NCBI GenBank assembly: GCA_022841365.1
Contig: JALHRP010000001.1
Location: 135,732-199,731, forward strand
From: Chitinophagaceae bacterium
Lineage (GTDB): Bacteria > Bacteroidota > Bacteroidia > Chitinophagales > Chitinophagaceae
Length of the DNA: 64,000 nt
Reading direction: 5' to 3'
Shown here: piece by piece, positions 61,649-64,000 of the stretch
Position numbering within the stretch: position 1 is the stretch's first letter
Layout: each line of letters begins with the position of its first letter
Made by a program: the position numbers and the translations under genes
Notes under the pieces: generated by a model
The model's database searches: none
The model's input: the letters and a program-made list of their open reading frames with translations, nothing else
Told to the model about the DNA's origin: nothing

Positions 61649-62719
61649 TTAGCTGACTGCCGGTTTTGTTTTTCTAACGAGATATAAGATCCAGATTAAA
61701 CTCAGTAATAAAAACATACCTGTTAACTGATGGAGTTGTGCCATCCACTCAAACACACCCCATTGGTTAGGAACAATTTTAATGGCAGTAAGAACCGATG
61801 CAATACCCAGTACAACCTGCACCAGTACCAGTGCAACAGGAATAAAACGGGTAACACGAAACAGTCTGCCTTCGTTTATTTTGATGGCACGGTAATACCA
61901 GATAATAAAAAGAATGGTTAACAGGTAAGCAAGACCACGGTGTATAAAATGAACAGTGATTTTGTTTTCAATAAAATTAATGAGCCAAGGTGAATCTTTG
62001 AATAAGATGGAGGGAATCCATTGGTTGTTGATCATGGGCCAGGTTGGTGCTGCCATGGCTGCTTTATGACCGGCCATTAATGCACCAAATAACAGTTGTA
62101 CTACCAGCAGCACCAGTAACACAAGTGTAAACCGGTTAAGTGAACGATGCTGTATAATTTCTTCCTTCTTTATTTTTAACTGCAAGGCAAACCAGAATGT
62201 ATAACAGAGCAATCCCATTGCAAGTATAAAATGCAAAGCCAGCCTGGTTGGTTTTACATACACAGCATCACCCACCAAACCACTTGCCACCATAATCCAT
62301 CCAACGGCTCCCTGCAATGCACCAAGTAAAAACAAAATCAATAATGGCTTAATCATTTCCTGTTTAAAATACCTGCGTACTAAAAAATAAATAAACCCTG
62401 TTGCAAATACCATCCCCATTAAACGTGCCCATAAACGGTGAAACCATTCCCAGAAGAAAATGAATTTAAAATCGCTGAGTGTAAAATCGGTATTGAGTAA
62501 TTGATATTGCGGTGTGGCTTTATACTTTGCAAACTCTTCCAGCCATTTTGTTTCGTTTAAAGGAGGCAGTGTGCCTGTAACCACTTCCCACTCCGTAATA
62601 CTTAAACCGCTGCCGGTTAAACGTGTAATACCACCCAGTAAAATCTGGATGATTAACATAAACACGCCAAAGAGTAACCAGTTGGCGACAGCTTTATTTG
62701 AATTGTTTGCCTGCATCAT
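61649..62719 (-). CDS. ctaA: Heme A synthase (CtaA/COX15)
   Basis: A 356-residue membrane protein with eight helices. Conserved His residues lie in FEWFHRLWAR-like (WEWFHRLWAR), LALHFILA, VHFIHRGLAY and AQLHQLTGM, as expected for the two heme sites. GGITRLTGSGLSITEW marks the start. It converts heme O to heme A for cytochrome aa3 oxidase. The start is the first of two adjacent Met codons. No oxidase genes are next to it. Confidence 0.95.
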   Translation of the reverse strand: MMQANNSNKAVANWLLFGVFMLIIQILLGGITRLTGSGLSITEWEVVTGTLPPLNETKWLEEFAKYKATPQYQLLNTDFTLSDFKFIFFWEWFHRLWARLMGMVFATGFIYFLVRRYFKQEMIKPLLILFLLGALQGAVGWIMVASGLVGDAVYVKPTRLALHFILAMGLLCYTFWFALQLKIKKEEIIQHRSLNRFTLVLLVLLVVQLLFGALMAGHKAAMAAPTWPMINNQWIPSILFKDSPWLINFIENKITVHFIHRGLAYLLTILFIIWYYRAIKINEGRLFRVTRFIPVALVLVQVVLGIASVLTAIKIVPNQWGVFEWMAQLHQLTGMFLLLSLIWILYLVRKTKPAVS

Positions 62720-62825
62720 AACGGGAGCAAAGGTAGGAGTGGAACGATTTGTTCTTTCTCACTTGTATCAGAAATCTGCAAAATCCTTTGTTGCATTTAT
62801 TCCTGTTTAACAAAACCCGGCGGTA

Positions 62826-64000
62826 TTACATTTTTCCTTTGAGAATTTTGTGCCAGTACAGCCAGGGAAGAATATAACGTTTCAACAGGTACATGCTCCA
62901 TCGTGGTTTGCTCTGATCAAACGGAAAAGTTTCCATCACTTTATTTTCGTAGCCAAATTCTGCCAGTATCAGTTTGCCGTATCCGACCACCAAAGGGCAA
63001 CTGCCGTAACCGTTATATCCGGCTTCGGCTGGTTGTTTGTTGAGATATGCCAGCACATTTTTTACAACTACAGGTGCCTGCTTACGCACTGCTGCACCGG
63101 TTTTTGCATTGGGTGTATTGGTTGCATCGCCTATGCCAAAAATATTGGGATAGCGCATATGCTGTAAGCTGAATTTATTTACATCAACCCACCCATTTGT
63201 ATCTGCAAGCGGACTGTTTTTTATAAAATCAGGTGCACTTTGCGGAGGCACTACATGAATCATATCAAATGATTTTTCTATAATGGATTTACTTCCATCA
63301 GCAGCAGTTACTTCATAAACAGCTTTTTTAGACTGACCGTTAACCTCAATTAAACTATGTTTAAAATTCAATTGAATGTTATATCTGTTTACCATTTTCA
63401 TTAATTCATCAGCATATTTTTTTATGCCAAACAGAACGCCGCCTCCCGATGTAAATTCAATTTTTGCATGCAGTTTTTTTCGTTGCACATAATCGCCAGC
63501 GAGATACATGATTTTTTGTGGTGCTCCTCCGCACTTTACAGGAGTTGAAGGGGCAGTGAACAATGCTGTTTCTCCTTCTTTTAATTGCTGAAGACATTGG
63601 AAAGTATAAGGTGCACAATCAACGGAATAATTACTGGTTACGCCGTTTTTGCCCAGTGTTTCTTTTAAGCCTTTTATTAAATGCCAGTTGAGCTGAATGC
63701 CGGGTGCAACAATTAATACATCATACGTGTAAGCATGACCGTTTGATGTTGAAACCTGATTCTGTTCCGGTTGAAATGAAATGACAGCATCTTTAATCCA
63801 TGTTGTACCTGCAGGTATCACCTCTTTTTCTTTTCTGATGGTATCTTCTGCATTAAACACTCCTGCACCAACAAGCGTCCATGCAGGTTGATAATAATGG
63901 TGCCCGGACGGTTCAATAATACCGATGTCGAGTGCTTTGTTTTTTCGCAGTAATTGTGCCGCAGTTGAAATGCCTGCATTTCCGCCGCCAATGATGAGTA
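62826..64000 (-). CDS. sqr: Type II sulfide:quinone oxidoreductase, 5' end outside window
   Basis: The frame stays open to the window end, so only the start codon and a few residues are missing; the first visible residues include LIIGGGNAGISTAAQLLR (FAD site). VKCGGAPQKIMYLAGDY holds one active Cys and GYGSCPLVVGYGK the second, matching the two-Cys pair of human SQOR. A third Cys lies in YSVDCAPYTF. FGIGDATNTPNAKTGAA binds the flavin. The protein oxidises sulfide and passes electrons to quinone at the inner membrane. It lies 107 bases upstream of heme A synthase on the same strand. Confidence 0.9.
   Translation of the reverse strand, partial: LIIGGGNAGISTAAQLLRKNKALDIGIIEPSGHHYYQPAWTLVGAGVFNAEDTIRKEKEVIPAGTTWIKDAVISFQPEQNQVSTSNGHAYTYDVLIVAPGIQLNWHLIKGLKETLGKNGVTSNYSVDCAPYTFQCLQQLKEGETALFTAPSTPVKCGGAPQKIMYLAGDYVQRKKLHAKIEFTSGGGVLFGIKKYADELMKMVNRYNIQLNFKHSLIEVNGQSKKAVYEVTAADGSKSIIEKSFDMIHVVPPQSAPDFIKNSPLADTNGWVDVNKFSLQHMRYPNIFGIGDATNTPNAKTGAAVRKQAPVVVKNVLAYLNKQPAEAGYNGYGSCPLVVGYGKLILAEFGYENKVMETFPFDQSKPRWSMYLLKRYILPWLYWHKILKGKM

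Noticed and set aside
1..64000. Phage, transposon or plasmid region
   Set aside because: No integrase, transposase, capsid, replication or partition genes were found on either strand.

Overview
The window looks like chromosomal DNA of a Bacteroidota bacterium, most likely a member of the Chitinophagaceae (inference). Support: a secreted protein with a T9SS-type C-terminal sorting domain, paired FG-GAP/ASPIC lipoproteins of the kind that travel with SusC/SusD systems, promoter-like TAnnTTTG motifs, many lipoproteins, and low-to-moderate GC. No tRNA, rRNA, CRISPR array, integrase, transposase or phage gene was seen.

Layout. (1) 1-4346: two tandem FG-GAP repeat surface proteins, the first cut by the window edge. 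(2) 4368-9610: a membrane-anchored GyrI-like protein divergent from a GH65 enzyme whose acid/base residues fit an alpha-1,2-glucoside (kojibiose-type) hydrolase, an unusual CarboxypepD_reg/TonB_C/DUF2059-like fusion, and a small membrane protein. (3) 9686-14765: two vanadium-haloperoxidase/PAP2-type lipoproteins around an outer-membrane barrel, then a DUF3179 protein. (4) 14870-25788: an alpha-glucoside locus. The plus strand has a LacI regulator, an MFS permease, a GH37 trehalase and a small coupled protein. The minus strand has an SLC45/SUC-type transporter, a GH13 lipoprotein, a fructokinase, an amylosucrase-like GH13_4 enzyme and a diverged TrpF-like protein. (5) 26012-34123: mixed housekeeping and envelope genes. 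(6) 34195-48067: two divergent operons that together look like an oxidation-first (3-keto-glycoside) sugar pathway: two GMC dehydrogenases with CX5CX3C cysteine motifs, two gluconate-dehydrogenase-subunit-3-like Tat proteins, a cytochrome c lipoprotein, a DUF1080 3-keto-disaccharide hydrolase, two Gfo/Idh oxidoreductases, three xylose-isomerase-like TIM barrels and a NupG-like permease. (7) 48169-64000: htpG, a YbiT-type ABC-F ATPase with a degenerate second Walker A, a T9SS cargo protein, an RRM protein, an AhpD-like protein, an orphan KorB, KAS III, a lipid kinase, a patatin-like membrane protein, heme A synthase and a partial type II sulfide:quinone oxidoreductase.

How it fits together. 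Regions 4 and 6, with the GH65 gene, form a broad di- and oligosaccharide repertoire: classical hydrolysis, sucrose conversion by amylosucrase plus fructokinase, and a redox route for glycosides. A perfect palindrome CAAACGTTTG lies between the two divergent operons of region 6, and a one-mismatch copy lies upstream of the SUC-transporter operon, so the LacI protein of region 4 may control both (inference).

The intergenic DNA carries a dispersed family of short C-rich/G-rich palindromic units, densest from 35.8 to 45.8 kb. In two places they reach into the 3' end of a gene and supply its last codons and stop.
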